This document shows, piece after piece, positions 1-8,460 of a stretch of DNA of 64,000 bases; position 1 is the first letter of the stretch, and every line of letters starts with the position of its first letter. Under the pieces are notes generated by a model. It was given only the letters and a program-made list of their open reading frames with translations. It was not told where the DNA came from and searched no databases. The stretch covers positions 434,001-498,000 of the forward strand of contig NZ_SDLR01000001.1 of the NCBI RefSeq assembly GCF_004522215.1. The letters are read 5' to 3'. This stretch comes from Ammoniphilus sp. YIM 78166 (lineage in GTDB: Bacteria; Bacillota; Bacilli; Aneurinibacillales; RAOX-1). Both the position numbers and the translations under genes were made by a program.

Positions 1-1
1 T

Positions 2-199
2 CTAACTACCATGGTTGAATTTTCCACCAGTCTGGGCTATTATGTGCAGGGTATTGATTATTCACCCATTACGGGGGGAGAAGGGAATATTGAATTTCTT
101 CTCCTTCTCCGCTGGAAGGGAAAAGAACTAGATATACAACCCGCAATCGACGCAAAGGAAATCCGTTCCGTTGTGGATAGCGCTCATTCTGCATTCTAG
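2..199 (+). CDS. tlyA: TlyA-type rRNA methyltransferase / hemolysin A family, C-terminal fragment
   Basis: Only the last 65 codons lie in the window; the frame is open to the left edge. The tail has the conserved run SPITGGEGNIEFLL typical of TlyA/YqxC proteins, which 2'-O-methylate cytidines in 16S and 23S rRNA. The S4 and FtsJ-like domains would lie upstream and cannot be seen. Identification rests on this C-terminal motif and on the following nadK-argR-recN-spoIVB-spo0A order, which is where yqxC sits in B. subtilis. A terminator follows the stop, separating it from nadK. Confidence 0.85.
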   Translation, partial: LTTMVEFSTSLGYYVQGIDYSPITGGEGNIEFLLLLRWKGKELDIQPAIDAKEIRSVVDSAHSAF

Positions 200-207
200 T
201 ACTAATT

Positions 208-234
208 AAAAGACAAGCACAGCTTGTCTTTTTT
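208..234 (+). terminator. Rho-independent terminator after tlyA
   Basis: GACAAGC / GCTTGTC arms at 212-218 and 222-228, with flanking A and T runs that extend the stem and a 3-nt loop. The T run covers 229-234. Confidence 0.85.
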
Positions 235-326
235 GCATTTTTATGCACAAAGACATAAAAAGTTGTATAATAACAAGGTAATCATTCTTGCGAGTAAGTT
301 CTCTTAGGATGGAGGCTTCAAACATA

Positions 327-1184
327 GTGAAAACGATCGGTTTAGCGGTGAATCGGGATAAGCCAGGGGCATTAAACCTTGCTAAGGAGCTTATCCGTCT
401 TGTTGAAGAAAGAGGAATCAAATGTTTCGTGGAGCCCTTCGTGGGAGAGTATGTTGGACGGCCTGACCTGGCTATACCATTAATAGCCTATCCCCAGAAC
501 GTGGACATCGTCTTTGTCCTTGGAGGAGACGGAACCTTGCTCGGAGTGGCCCGCGAGCTTTGTAGGTATGATATCCCTATATTAGGCATTAATCTTGGGA
601 ATCTAGGTTTTCTTTCTGAAGCAGAGCCAAACAATCTTCCCTTGGCTATTGAGAGAATTTTAAACGGAGAGTATGACTTAGAAAAGAGAATGATGATACA
701 TGCCGTGCTCATTCGAAATGGAAAGAAAATTAACGAGTATCATGCTCTCAACGATATATGCATTGCAAAAGGTACCTTTAGCCGCATTATTGAGTGTGCA
801 ACCTATGTAGGTGATATGTATGTGACCACCTATAATGGAGATGGAATCATCGTTTCCACCCCAACGGGGTCTACGGCTTACTCCTTATCTGCAGGAGGCC
901 CGATTGCCATGCCTTCCATGCATGTACTTTTATTAACGCCTATAGCCCCTCATTCGCTTTCTGCACGACCTATGGTCTTGTCAGTAGAGCAAGAGGTAAG
1001 AGTCGTTTTAGGATCTACCCACGAAGATATGGGGTTAACGATAGATGGACAGATTGGGACCAAGCTCAACATTGGTGATGAACTTGTCCTAAAGAGGTCC
1101 CCGTACGTGACCTCTTTGATTAAATGGAACGAAAGCAGTTTTTTTGAGGTTGTACGAAAAAAGTTAATGGGGGATCCATTATGA
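327..1184 (+). CDS. nadK: NAD kinase
   Basis: ATP- or polyphosphate-dependent NAD kinase, cytosolic, makes NADP. The 285-residue product has the GGDGTLL motif at about residues 66-72, NLGFLSE at about 93-99 and the glycine-rich [16 protein letters not shown] segment at about 177-192, all diagnostic of the family. GTG at 327 is chosen because AGGATGGAGG at 308-315 lies 11 nt upstream and the product then begins MKTIGL, as family members do; the frame extends upstream to TTG 288. The stop overlaps the argR start (ATGA), so the two are translationally coupled. Confidence 0.93.
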   Translation: MKTIGLAVNRDKPGALNLAKELIRLVEERGIKCFVEPFVGEYVGRPDLAIPLIAYPQNVDIVFVLGGDGTLLGVARELCRYDIPILGINLGNLGFLSEAEPNNLPLAIERILNGEYDLEKRMMIHAVLIRNGKKINEYHALNDICIAKGTFSRIIECATYVGDMYVTTYNGDGIIVSTPTGSTAYSLSAGGPIAMPSMHVLLLTPIAPHSLSARPMVLSVEQEVRVVLGSTHEDMGLTIDGQIGTKLNIGDELVLKRSPYVTSLIKWNESSFFEVVRKKLMGDPL

Positions 1185-1630
1185 ATAAAGGACAAAGACA
1201 TATCAAAATAAGAGAAATTATTGCTAATCGGGATATCGAGACCCAGGACGACCTAGTCGATATCCTGCGCGGTATGGGGTACAATGTGACCCAAGCTACA
1301 GTTTCCCGTGATATTAAAGAGCTTCACTTAGTGAAAGTACCAACCAATGATGGTCGCTATAAGTACTCCCTTCCCGCGGATAACCGATTTAACCCGCAGC
1401 AAAAGCTGAAACGGACGCTCATGGACAGCTTCGTCAGCATTGATCAAGCGGATAATCTTCTGGTCATGAAAACCATGCCAGGCAATGCACACGCGATAGG
1501 AGCCCTCATTGACAACTTAGATTGGCACGATATACTGGGTACGATCTGTGGAGATGATACAATCCTTATTATTTGCCGACATAAAGAAGCAGCCGATGAT
1601 TCTACAAAAAGATTTTTAGATATGCTCTAG
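1181..1630 (+). CDS. argR: Arginine repressor ArgR/AhrC
   Basis: Hexameric arginine-sensing DNA-binding protein that represses arginine synthesis and activates catabolism genes in Bacilli. The 149-residue product has the N-terminal winged helix with [12 protein letters not shown] at about residues 37-48, and a C-terminal oligomerisation and arginine-binding domain with [11 protein letters not shown]. Length matches AhrC. It overlaps nadK by 4 nt and is followed at once by recN, the usual Firmicute order. Confidence 0.95.
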   Translation: MNKGQRHIKIREIIANRDIETQDDLVDILRGMGYNVTQATVSRDIKELHLVKVPTNDGRYKYSLPADNRFNPQQKLKRTLMDSFVSIDQADNLLVMKTMPGNAHAIGALIDNLDWHDILGTICGDDTILIICRHKEAADDSTKRFLDML

Positions 1631-1646
1631 TTTGGAGGCAAACGAG

Positions 1647-3380
1647 ATGATTGTAGAACTATCGATTAAAAATCTAGCGGTTATTAAGCACGTAACTATC
1701 CCTTTTCAACGGGGCTTGAATATCTTGACGGGAGAAACGGGCGCTGGAAAGTCCATCTTAATTGATGCCCTTGGTTTCTTGCTTGGGGGCAGGGGTTCTT
1801 CGGATTACGTGCGATACGGGGAAAAAAAAGCAGAAATTGAAGCTCTGTTTGAGATTGAGCCTGTACACCCTGTAATCAGCTTGTTGCCCCAATTGGGAAT
1901 TGATCCCCCTGAGGATGGCATGCTCATTATCAAACGAGAGATTACCGCTCAAGGAAAGAGCATCTGTAGAATTAACGGACAATTGGTGACCTTAGCCACC
2001 CTTAAAGAGGTAGGTCCATGGCTTGTCAACATTCATGGGCAGCATGAGCACCAATCTTTAATGGATAGCGATCGCCACTTGAATTGGCTTGATGCCTTTG
2101 CCGGGGAGGAACTGAAGCAATGCAAGGACGAATATTCTTCCGTTTACCGTGACTATAAAACGGCTCGCTCTGAATATATTAAATTCGCGAAAAACGAGCA
2201 GCATATGGCCCAGCGGCAGGATATGCTGTCCTTTCAGCTGCAAGAAATAACAGAAGCCGATCTTCAGCCCCTAGAGGATGAAGATTTGACAAAGGAAAAA
2301 CATCGCTTAGCTAATAGCGAGAAGCTATATAAGGGAGTCGATGATGCCTATGTGGCTCTTACGGGCGAACAAGCTTCTTTAGATTGGGTAGGGTTGGCTT
2401 TATCCCATTTAGAAACTGTCTCCGGCTATGATGAGCAGCTAGGCCAAGTGCAAGGTCAATTAGAAAGTGTGTTTTTTCAGCTCGAGGAAGTGGCTAGATC
2501 GCTGCGTTCCTACCGTGAGGGGTTAGAATTTGATCCTTACCGCTTACAGGAGATTGAAGATCGTCTGAGCGAAATCCAACGTCTGAAGCGGAAGTACGGG
2601 CGAAGCGTGGAAGAAATTCTTGAGCATGCCGCCTCCATTGAAGATGAGCTGGACACGATCGTCAACCGGGAGCAGCGGATGGAAGGCTTAAAGCAAAGAG
2701 TTCGAGAACTGTCCCAGGATCTTGCTGTCGAGGCCATGGAGCTTACTTCCCAGCGAACTCTTACCGCAGAGCGGTTAAGCGAAAAAATTGAAGAACAATT
2801 AAAAGACCTCCATATGGAAAAAGCTAAATTTTCGATTCAAATCCGCCAAGTGGAGGACGCTCAAGGTATAGAGGTAAACGGAACAAAGGTAAAAGCTAGG
2901 GAGAGCGGGATTGACGATGTGGAGTTTATGATCTCGCCGAATCCAGGGGAGCCATTGCGCCCTGTTGCTAAAATTGCCTCTGGTGGGGAGTTGTCCCGTA
3001 TTATGCTCGGAATGAAAGCCATTTTGGCAAATTTGGAGCCGATTGGAACCTTGATTTTTGATGAGGTGGATACGGGAGTCAGCGGCCGCGCCGCTCAAGC
3101 TATCGCAGAAAAGCTGGTAACCGTTTCTCAAAACAAACAAGTCCTCTGCATTACGCACTTACCGCAGATGGCCTGTATGGCGGATGCCCATTTCTTTATT
3201 TCGAAGCATGCCACTGAAACGGAAACACAGACACATGTTCACCACTTAGATAAAGATGAACGTGTCAATGAATTAGCTCGCTTGCTGGGTGGTGTGGAAG
3301 TGACTAACACCACGCGAAACCATGCGAAAGAAATGCTTAAGCTGGCCAAACAAAGCAAAGAAAAGATATATGCTTATTAA
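1647..3380 (+). CDS. recN: DNA repair ATPase RecN
   Basis: SMC-like ATPase involved in early steps of double-strand break repair. The 577-residue product has Walker A GETGAGKS at residues 29-36, a central coiled-coil stretch rich in Glu, Gln and Arg, an ABC-type signature ASGGELSRIMLG near 445 and Walker B LIFDEVDTGVSG near 468. ATG 1647 is chosen because GGAGG at 1634-1638 lies 8 nt upstream; an in-frame TTG at 1632 would overlap this SD. Full length for the family. Confidence 0.95.
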   Translation: MIVELSIKNLAVIKHVTIPFQRGLNILTGETGAGKSILIDALGFLLGGRGSSDYVRYGEKKAEIEALFEIEPVHPVISLLPQLGIDPPEDGMLIIKREITAQGKSICRINGQLVTLATLKEVGPWLVNIHGQHEHQSLMDSDRHLNWLDAFAGEELKQCKDEYSSVYRDYKTARSEYIKFAKNEQHMAQRQDMLSFQLQEITEADLQPLEDEDLTKEKHRLANSEKLYKGVDDAYVALTGEQASLDWVGLALSHLETVSGYDEQLGQVQGQLESVFFQLEEVARSLRSYREGLEFDPYRLQEIEDRLSEIQRLKRKYGRSVEEILEHAASIEDELDTIVNREQRMEGLKQRVRELSQDLAVEAMELTSQRTLTAERLSEKIEEQLKDLHMEKAKFSIQIRQVEDAQGIEVNGTKVKARESGIDDVEFMISPNPGEPLRPVAKIASGGELSRIMLGMKAILANLEPIGTLIFDEVDTGVSGRAAQAIAEKLVTVSQNKQVLCITHLPQMACMADAHFFISKHATETETQTHVHHLDKDERVNELARLLGGVEVTNTTRNHAKEMLKLAKQSKEKIYAY

Positions 3381-3422
3381 AATCAAAAGGAATCCCGCTT
3401 TTCCAGGGATTCCTTTTGATTT
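3381..3422 (+). terminator. Long hairpin terminator after recN
   Basis: Sixteen-bp perfect stem, arms 3381-3396 and 3406-3421, with a 9-nt loop. The T run is built into the right arm (CCTTTTGATT). It begins directly after the recN stop. Confidence 0.75.
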
Positions 3423-3521
3423 GAATGCGATTTTCGGTTATAAATGGCGTGGCCTAGGGCAAGATTATAGATACAGTCACGATGGAGGTGTAGGTAGGGG
3501 AAAGTAGGAGTGTGATACCCG

Positions 3522-4841
3522 TTGACGCAACAAGTTAAGAAAAAATGGCTTGGGTTTCTTTTATTAGTATTATCCATTTGTGCTGTTTTTTCCACACCTT
3601 TTCAGGATTTTGCCTCTCTTCCTGATGAAATTCGCCTGTTTCAGGGATCTATTGAACAGTTAAGACTCTCCATGCCGGTTACTGGCTCCATTGCAGCAAG
3701 CAATCCGAATGTCGTCGACATAAATGGCACCTCAGGAACTGAGGCCAGTATCGACTTTAGTTCTCCGGTGACAATCAACTCCAAGCAAAGCGGAGAAACA
3801 GAGCTTCAGCTCAAAGTCGGAAATGTTCCGATCAAAACCGTTAAAGTAAATGTCCTGGATGAGTTCAAGGTTTATCCTGGAGGTCAATCTATTGGAGTGC
3901 AGCTGCAAACAGCCGGGGTTCTCGTGGTGGGTCACCATCTGGTCGATACAGGGTCTGAAAAGATCTCACCCGGAGAGCTAGCGAAGATTCGAGTAGGAGA
4001 TATGATCCTGAAGATCAACGGTATGTTCATTAATGACATTGAAGAGGTTGGCAAGCTTGTTAAGGAAGCGGGAGAGAAAAACCAAACTCTGACCCTCTTG
4101 GTCGCGCGGGGAGAGGAAAAATTGGAAGTTCAGCTGACGCCCGTGCATGATGCGAAGGAAAAGGCCTATAGGATGGGGCTCTATATTCGAGATAGTGCAG
4201 CAGGTGTTGGAACGTTGACCTTCTATGATCCCAAGAGCAAAAGATATGGTGCACTAGGGCATGTCATCTCTGACATTGATACAGGAAAGCCAATCGTCGT
4301 TGGTGATGGTCATGTGGTGCAATCAAGAGTCACCTCAATCGAAAAAGGGATGAATGGGGCTCCAGGAGAAAAATTTGCGATTTTCCAGAATGAAAAAGAA
4401 AAGTTGGGCAATATCACCAAAAATACTCCATTCGGGATATTTGGGAAAATGGACAAGTATCCAGATAACAACCTAGTAAATGAACCCCTGCCTATTGCGC
4501 TTACAGAGCAGGTGGAAGAGGGTCCCGCTCAGATATTAACTGTCGTGGATGGACAGAAGGTGGAAAAGTTTGATATTGAGATTGTGAATGTCATTCAGCA
4601 ACGCTTTCCAGCCACGAAAGGGATGATTATTAAAGTTACAGATCCTAGGTTATTGGAAAAGACTGGCGGAATTGTACAAGGGATGAGTGGCAGCCCTATT
4701 ATTCAAAAGGGACGACTTGTCGGCGCCGTCACCCATGTGTTTGTAAATGACCCGACTTCAGGTTATGGGCTGTTTATCGAATGGATGCTGCAAGATGCGG
4801 GGATAGACATTTATGATCAAAAGAAACTCAAGGCCGGTTAA
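3522..4841 (+). CDS. spoIVB: SpoIVB serine peptidase
   Basis: Forespore-secreted S55 peptidase that triggers processing of pro-sigma-K by cleaving SpoIVFA in the engulfed forespore. The 439-residue product has an N-terminal hydrophobic signal anchor (about residues 9-27), a PDZ domain (about 125-205) and a protease domain with LGHVISDIDTG (catalytic His near 246) and GMSGSPII (catalytic Ser near 390). The TTG start at 3522 is preceded by AGGAG at 3506-3510. It lies between recN and spo0A as in B. subtilis. The gap to recN is about 140 nt and no forespore promoter was confidently seen there. Confidence 0.95.
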   Translation: MTQQVKKKWLGFLLLVLSICAVFSTPFQDFASLPDEIRLFQGSIEQLRLSMPVTGSIAASNPNVVDINGTSGTEASIDFSSPVTINSKQSGETELQLKVGNVPIKTVKVNVLDEFKVYPGGQSIGVQLQTAGVLVVGHHLVDTGSEKISPGELAKIRVGDMILKINGMFINDIEEVGKLVKEAGEKNQTLTLLVARGEEKLEVQLTPVHDAKEKAYRMGLYIRDSAAGVGTLTFYDPKSKRYGALGHVISDIDTGKPIVVGDGHVVQSRVTSIEKGMNGAPGEKFAIFQNEKEKLGNITKNTPFGIFGKMDKYPDNNLVNEPLPIALTEQVEEGPAQILTVVDGQKVEKFDIEIVNVIQQRFPATKGMIIKVTDPRLLEKTGGIVQGMSGSPIIQKGRLVGAVTHVFVNDPTSGYGLFIEWMLQDAGIDIYDQKKLKAG

Positions 4842-4862
4842 TTTGCGCCTTGAGTTTTTTTT
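4824..4862 (+). terminator. Terminator overlapping the spoIVB stop codon
   Basis: Arms AAACTCAAGGC at 4824-4834 and GCCTTGAGTTT at 4847-4857 with a T run to 4862. The spoIVB TAA (4839-4841) lies in the loop, so the left arm is coding sequence. Confidence 0.85.
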
Positions 4863-4975
4863 GGGCCATTCCATGCATAAGATGGATAGGAAGAAGTGGA
4901 TAGCCACAACCATGCTTTTGGATTATAATTGGAACAGATGATGCGCGAAAAATAATTTGATGAAAGTAAAAGAAA

Positions 4976-4989
4976 TTTGTCGAAAAAAT
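4976..4989 (+). promoter_or_regulatory. Spo0A box upstream of spo0A, distal
   Basis: TTTGTCGAAAAAAT contains a perfect TGTCGAA core. It lies about 40 bp upstream of the putative sigma-H -35 element. An identical 14-mer recurs at 5045. Confidence 0.7.
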
Positions 4990-5027
4990 AAAAGTAATAA
5001 AAATATTACTGTATTTCCACTAGAATG

Positions 5028-5058
5028 GCAGGAATATTTGAGCGTTTGTCGAAAAAAT
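5028..5058 (+). promoter_or_regulatory. Putative sigma-H promoter of spo0A with overlapping Spo0A box
   Basis: GCAGGAATA at 5028-5036 fits the sigma-H -35 consensus RNAGGAWWW. After an 11-nt spacer, GTCGAAAAA at 5048-5056 fits the -10 consensus RNNGAATWW at all but one position. The -10 lies inside a second perfect Spo0A box, TTTGTCGAAAAAAT at 5045-5058. Phosphorylated Spo0A bound there would occlude the promoter. A TATAAT at 4924-4929 could be part of a vegetative promoter, but its -35 is poor. Confidence 0.65.
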
Positions 5059-5111
5059 ATAAACAGTGAAACTAGACCGATGCTGATTATGATTAAAGGG
5101 GAGATGGAGAC

Positions 5112-5900
5112 TTGAGTACGATTCGTGTTGTATTAGCTGACGATAATCGTGAATTTACGGAATTGCTTAAGGAGTATATTAACAGTCAAGGAGACATGGA
5201 AGTAACCGGAATTGCCTTCAACGGAAACGAGGTTTTTAAGATCTTTGAACGTGATGGAATTCCAGACGTGCTTATCTTAGATATTATCATGCCTCATTTG
5301 GACGGTTTAGCGGTACTTGAGCATATTCGTAGCCTAGATACTGGACATCAGCCTAAGGTGATTATGCTTACGGCGTTTGGACAGGAAGAAGTCACGAAAA
5401 AAGCGGTGGAGCTAGGCGCTTCCTATTATATTTTGAAGCCTTTCGATATGGATGTATTAGCGAACCGCATTCGTCAAGTGGCCGGAAGCACGAGCTCTTA
5501 TACACTTAAGCCTATTATCAAGACCCCAACCGCCGCAACCAAGACGAAATCCCTCGATCAGAACATTACTTCTATTATTCATGAGATTGGAGTTCCAGCC
5601 CACATTAAGGGCTATATGTACCTTCGAGAAGCGATTACCATGGTGTATAACGATGTGGAGCTTCTGGGTTCTATTACTAAAGTTCTTTATCCTGATATCG
5701 CCAAGAAGTTTAACACAACAGCGAGCCGAGTAGAACGGGCGATTCGCCATGCTATTGAAGTAGCTTGGTCTCGAGGCAATATGGATTCTATTGGAACATT
5801 ATTTGGCTATACCGTCAGCAATTCGAAGGCGAAGCCTACGAATAGCGAATTCATCGCGATGGTGGCGGATAAGCTGCGGATTGAGAATCGAGTGGGCTGA
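5112..5900 (+). CDS. spo0A: Stage 0 sporulation response regulator Spo0A
   Basis: Master regulator of entry into sporulation, the phosphorelay end point. The 262-residue product has a receiver domain with acidic pocket D10-D11, phosphoacceptor D57 in [12 protein letters not shown] and K109 in ILKPFD, then a linker of about 20 residues rich in Thr and Lys, and the DNA-binding effector domain. The effector has the signature [19 protein letters not shown] and the ending [12 protein letters not shown]. The TTG start at 5112 is preceded by AAAGGGGAGATGG. The upstream DNA carries two Spo0A boxes and a sigma-H-like promoter, indicating autoregulation. Confidence 0.97.
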   Translation: MSTIRVVLADDNREFTELLKEYINSQGDMEVTGIAFNGNEVFKIFERDGIPDVLILDIIMPHLDGLAVLEHIRSLDTGHQPKVIMLTAFGQEEVTKKAVELGASYYILKPFDMDVLANRIRQVAGSTSSYTLKPIIKTPTAATKTKSLDQNITSIIHEIGVPAHIKGYMYLREAITMVYNDVELLGSITKVLYPDIAKKFNTTASRVERAIRHAIEVAWSRGNMDSIGTLFGYTVSNSKAKPTNSEFIAMVADKLRIENRVG

Positions 5901-5929
5901 AAGAAAGAGGAGTAAGAGAATTGACTTAT

Positions 5930-5966
5930 GACCATTGAATTTTTCATTCATTGGTCTTTTTGTTTT
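5930..5966 (+). terminator. Terminator after spo0A
   Basis: Arms GACCATTGAAT at 5930-5940 and ATTCATTGGTC at 5946-5956, one internal mismatch, followed by T4-G-T4. Confidence 0.75.
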
Positions 5967-6036
5967 GTTTGAATAAAAGACCCCTTCAAAAGAGACCTTA
6001 TACATATATTAAGAAGAAATTAAGGGGATGCAAGTT

Positions 6037-6576
6037 GTGCCAAACCTCATTCAGACTATTCAAAATGCCTTTCATACTATAGCGGATGACGAATCTATGC
6101 CGCCGGTAAATGTACTTGAAGCTTCTGCATGCTGGTTGTATTACGGAATTGCGAGAGAAGCCATCTCATTCGAAGAGGCGGGGTTAAACACCACGGATGA
6201 CGATGAATTAAAAGGAATGCTAAAGGATGCAATCGACCTCTGTAAGAGCCATTCCAATCAATTGGAGCAATTTATGAAAGCGGAAGGAATTTCGTTACCG
6301 CCTGTTTCTGCGTCTAAGCCGATTACGGACCCAAAGGATATACCATTAGGGGTTAAACTAACAGATGACGAAATCTCGAACGGCTTGGCACTTAAAATCC
6401 TAGCCATGTCTACGAATGCATCCACAGGCGCTTCGCAATCAGTAAGAACCGATGTGGGGGCGATGTGGGTTCAATTTCTAAATGAATCTTTGGCTTTTGG
6501 CATGACCCTGAAAACCAAAATGAGAAAAAGAGGATGGGCCAAGATTCCTCCAGCTTATACCCCTCCAGGCAGTTGA
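6037..6576 (+). CDS. DUF3231 family protein
   Basis: The 179-residue product resembles the DUF3231 family, which is common in spore-forming Bacilli and is often present as two tandem domains; here there is a single copy. It is predicted mostly helical and soluble, with no signal peptide, and ends in a Pro-rich tail PPAYTPPGS. GTG 6037 is preferred because AAGGGG at 6022-6027 lies 9 nt upstream, whereas ATG 6028 would abut the SD. The molecular role is unknown. It appears to be a single-gene unit between the spo0A terminator and a terminator at 6668. Confidence 0.75.
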   Translation: MPNLIQTIQNAFHTIADDESMPPVNVLEASACWLYYGIAREAISFEEAGLNTTDDDELKGMLKDAIDLCKSHSNQLEQFMKAEGISLPPVSASKPITDPKDIPLGVKLTDDEISNGLALKILAMSTNASTGASQSVRTDVGAMWVQFLNESLAFGMTLKTKMRKRGWAKIPPAYTPPGS

Positions 6577-6632
6577 AAAAAAGTCCAACCTAGGAGCAAC
6601 TTTTTCAGGTTTGTGCGCGTCTAATATATTAA

Positions 6633-6655
6633 CTAAACTATAACGGATAGTTTAG
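6633..6655. repeat. Perfect inverted repeat upstream of the CAP lipoprotein gene
   Basis: CTAAACTAT (6633-6641) and ATAGTTTAG (6647-6655) are separated by 5 nt. It has no T run, so it resembles an operator or an upstream RNA stem rather than a terminator. Confidence 0.5.
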
Positions 6656-6667
6656 GTTTGAGAGTTT

Positions 6668-6701
6668 GCCTCCCTGTGTGATAATAGGGAGGCTTTTTTT
6701 T
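6668..6701 (+). terminator. Terminator hairpin just upstream of a ribosome binding site
   Basis: GCCTCCC (6668-6674) pairs with GGGAGGC (6687-6693), followed by T8. The SD of the next gene, AGGGAGGT at 6709-6716, nearly repeats the right arm, so the left arm could alternatively pair with the SD. Confidence 0.75.
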
Positions 6702-6722
6702 CAACGATAGGGAGGTAAGGTC

Positions 6723-8072
6723 TTGAGAGCAATAAGCGTTCTAATGTCCTTTATCATTCTGTTTACTTTTTCAGCTTGTATTAAAGCCAATCCGTCGGAA
6801 GAAGTAATCGTACATATTCAAGTGAATGGCTTGCCCATTACCATGGCAGATTCCCCGCCCTATATTGACACTCGCAGCAATCGGACGATGGTGCCCATCC
6901 GTTTTGTTGCTGAGTATCTAGGAGGTACTGTGAGTTGGGATGCAGATAAGCAGCAGGTCTTGATTCAAAAGGATGGTATAAAGATGGAGTTGACCATTGG
7001 ACGAACGGAAGCTATGGTTAACGGTAAAAAAATAGGGTTAGATACAAGCCCGCTGATCAAGCATAATCGTACCTATGTCCCTGTTCGTTTCGTCAGTGAG
7101 TCCCTCCAGGCTACTGTAGGATGGGATTCGGCTACCAGCACCATAATCATTCATTCCCATGCACTTCCCAAGAAGGAAACAGTCTCTGATCAAGGAATAT
7201 ATGGGGTCTATATAGGACAACATGCACAACAAGTGGTGGAAATGCACGGGTCCCCAGCCCGAAAGGAGCCTAGTTCATTAGGGTACGAGTGGTGGGTGTA
7301 CAATCAGAATCTAGAATCGTATATGCAAATCGGAGTAAAAGAAGGAAAGGTTGTCGATGTATATTCACCTTCTAAATCATGGAGATTTAAAGGTATTCAA
7401 GTGGGTTCCACCAAGCAACAGTTGCTGAGTCAGTTTACTTTTCAGCCTACACTCCAATTTCAATACGATGGAGCTACCTTTTCTCTTGAAAACCAAAGCA
7501 AAGAGCGCCCTGTATTTTTAGATGGGGAACCTATTATTGTCTATCTTGATGTTCACGACGGAGAAAAGGTTACGGCCATCCGCCTGATCGAGAAAGAATA
7601 CCTCGTGAAAAGCCAGAATTATGCGTTAAAGTGGAGCTACAGTGGTCAGGCACCCCACGTGAAAGCCAACCCCATAACTCTCGAAGAAGAGCAGAGGGTG
7701 AAGAAAGGACTCGAAGCGCAGGTACTAGACCTTGTTAACGTATCAAGGCAGAGGGAGGGGCTTCCTATAGTCGTTTGGAATGAGCATGCCGCAGCCGTAG
7801 CCAGGAAGCATAGTTTGGATATGCTGACCCAGAACTACTTTGATCATGTGTCAAAAGCGGGTCTATCTCCCTTTGATAGGCTAAATCAGGGTGGCGTAAA
7901 GTTTAGGACAGCCGGGGAAAACATTGCTGCAGGATATCATGATGCCATAGAGGTCCACCACGGATGGATGAATTCTATAGGTCATCGCAAGAATATCTTG
8001 CACAAGGATTTTAAAACTCTGGGGGTAGGTGTTGAGGGGGACTATTATACCCAAAATTTTGTCACACCGTAA
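6723..8072 (+). CDS. CAP-domain lipoprotein with copper-amine-oxidase-like N-terminal repeats
   Basis: Predicted exported protein of 449 residues. The N terminus is a hydrophobic leader ending FTFSAC, a plausible lipobox with Cys19. Residues about 30-140 hold a copper-amine-oxidase-like N-terminal domain with two related blocks (RTMVPIRFVAEYLG and RTYVPVRFVSESLQ). Residues about 155-290 look like the CAP-associated domain (YIGQHAQQVVEMHGSP). Residues about 325-449 are a CAP/SCP domain with FDHVSKAGLSPFDR and AGENIAAGY. Bacillus YkwD and YlbC are the nearest relatives by architecture. TTG 6723 is preceded by GGGAGGTAAGG. Substrate and function are unknown. Confidence 0.85.
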   Translation: MRAISVLMSFIILFTFSACIKANPSEEVIVHIQVNGLPITMADSPPYIDTRSNRTMVPIRFVAEYLGGTVSWDADKQQVLIQKDGIKMELTIGRTEAMVNGKKIGLDTSPLIKHNRTYVPVRFVSESLQATVGWDSATSTIIIHSHALPKKETVSDQGIYGVYIGQHAQQVVEMHGSPARKEPSSLGYEWWVYNQNLESYMQIGVKEGKVVDVYSPSKSWRFKGIQVGSTKQQLLSQFTFQPTLQFQYDGATFSLENQSKERPVFLDGEPIIVYLDVHDGEKVTAIRLIEKEYLVKSQNYALKWSYSGQAPHVKANPITLEEEQRVKKGLEAQVLDLVNVSRQREGLPIVVWNEHAAAVARKHSLDMLTQNYFDHVSKAGLSPFDRLNQGGVKFRTAGENIAAGYHDAIEVHHGWMNSIGHRKNILHKDFKTLGVGVEGDYYTQNFVTP

Positions 8073-8076
8073 TGAT

Positions 8077-8105
8077 AGGGTGTCCCCACGTAGGGGCACC
8101 CTCGT
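8077..8105 (+). terminator. Possible terminator after the CAP lipoprotein gene
   Basis: AGGGTGTCCCC and GGGGCACCCT form a stem with one bulge around a 5-nt loop. The following T tract is short (CGTCTTTT). It may also serve the convergent minus-strand gene. Confidence 0.5.
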
Positions 8106-8108
8106 CTT

Positions 8109-8291
8109 TTATGCATATTCAGGCTTGCTTGCCCCTTGTAGGTTGAGCTCACGAAATAGGTTCTGATATTGGGCGATGGATAGGTTGCCAAGGATATAGC
8201 ATCGCTGGGTGAAGTCTAAGAGTTCATCGGCGTTTGAGGGGGGAGCTTGTTTGACTCGGATAAATTCATGGACTAACATTTCTAATGTCAT
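8109..8291 (-). CDS. YppF-like small protein
   Basis: A 60-residue soluble helical protein. The central stretch NADELLDFTQRCYILGNLS followed by QYQNLFRELNLQGASKP resembles the YppF family of Bacilli, whose function is unknown. The start is placed at 8291 because on the minus strand GGAGGG precedes that ATG by 7 nt; the longer frame from 8306 would begin within the SD. It is transcribed divergently from the DUF2653 gene. The family assignment is from memory of the pattern and is only moderately secure. Confidence 0.6.
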   Translation of the reverse strand: MTLEMLVHEFIRVKQAPPSNADELLDFTQRCYILGNLSIAQYQNLFRELNLQGASKPEYA

Positions 8292-8398
8292 TAAAAATCC
8301 CTCCATATGATAACGTTTACATAATCATATCATCAAATGGTTTTATCCATTTTCTTTTAGAAAATTTAAACTTCCGACAAAATCCAACAGATATCGTT

Positions 8399-8428
8399 TT
8401 GCGTGTATTCCTAGTGATATACTATAAT
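8399..8428 (+). promoter_or_regulatory. Sigma-A-like promoter of the DUF2653 gene
   Basis: TTGCGT at 8399-8404, an 18-nt spacer, and perfect TATAAT at 8423-8428. It lies 33 nt upstream of the chosen start. Confidence 0.6.
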
Positions 8429-8460
8429 AAAGAGAAATGGAACGGAGGGTGAAAGAAACA

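Noticed and set aside
206..421. Minus-strand frame opposite the start of nadK
   Set aside because: No SD, overlaps the terminator and nadK, and has no recognisable protein features; a shadow frame.
5970..6010. Sigma-F/G promoter before the DUF3231 gene
   Set aside because: A TGAATA at 5970 exists, but the best CATA-like -10 lies 27 nt away instead of 17-18.
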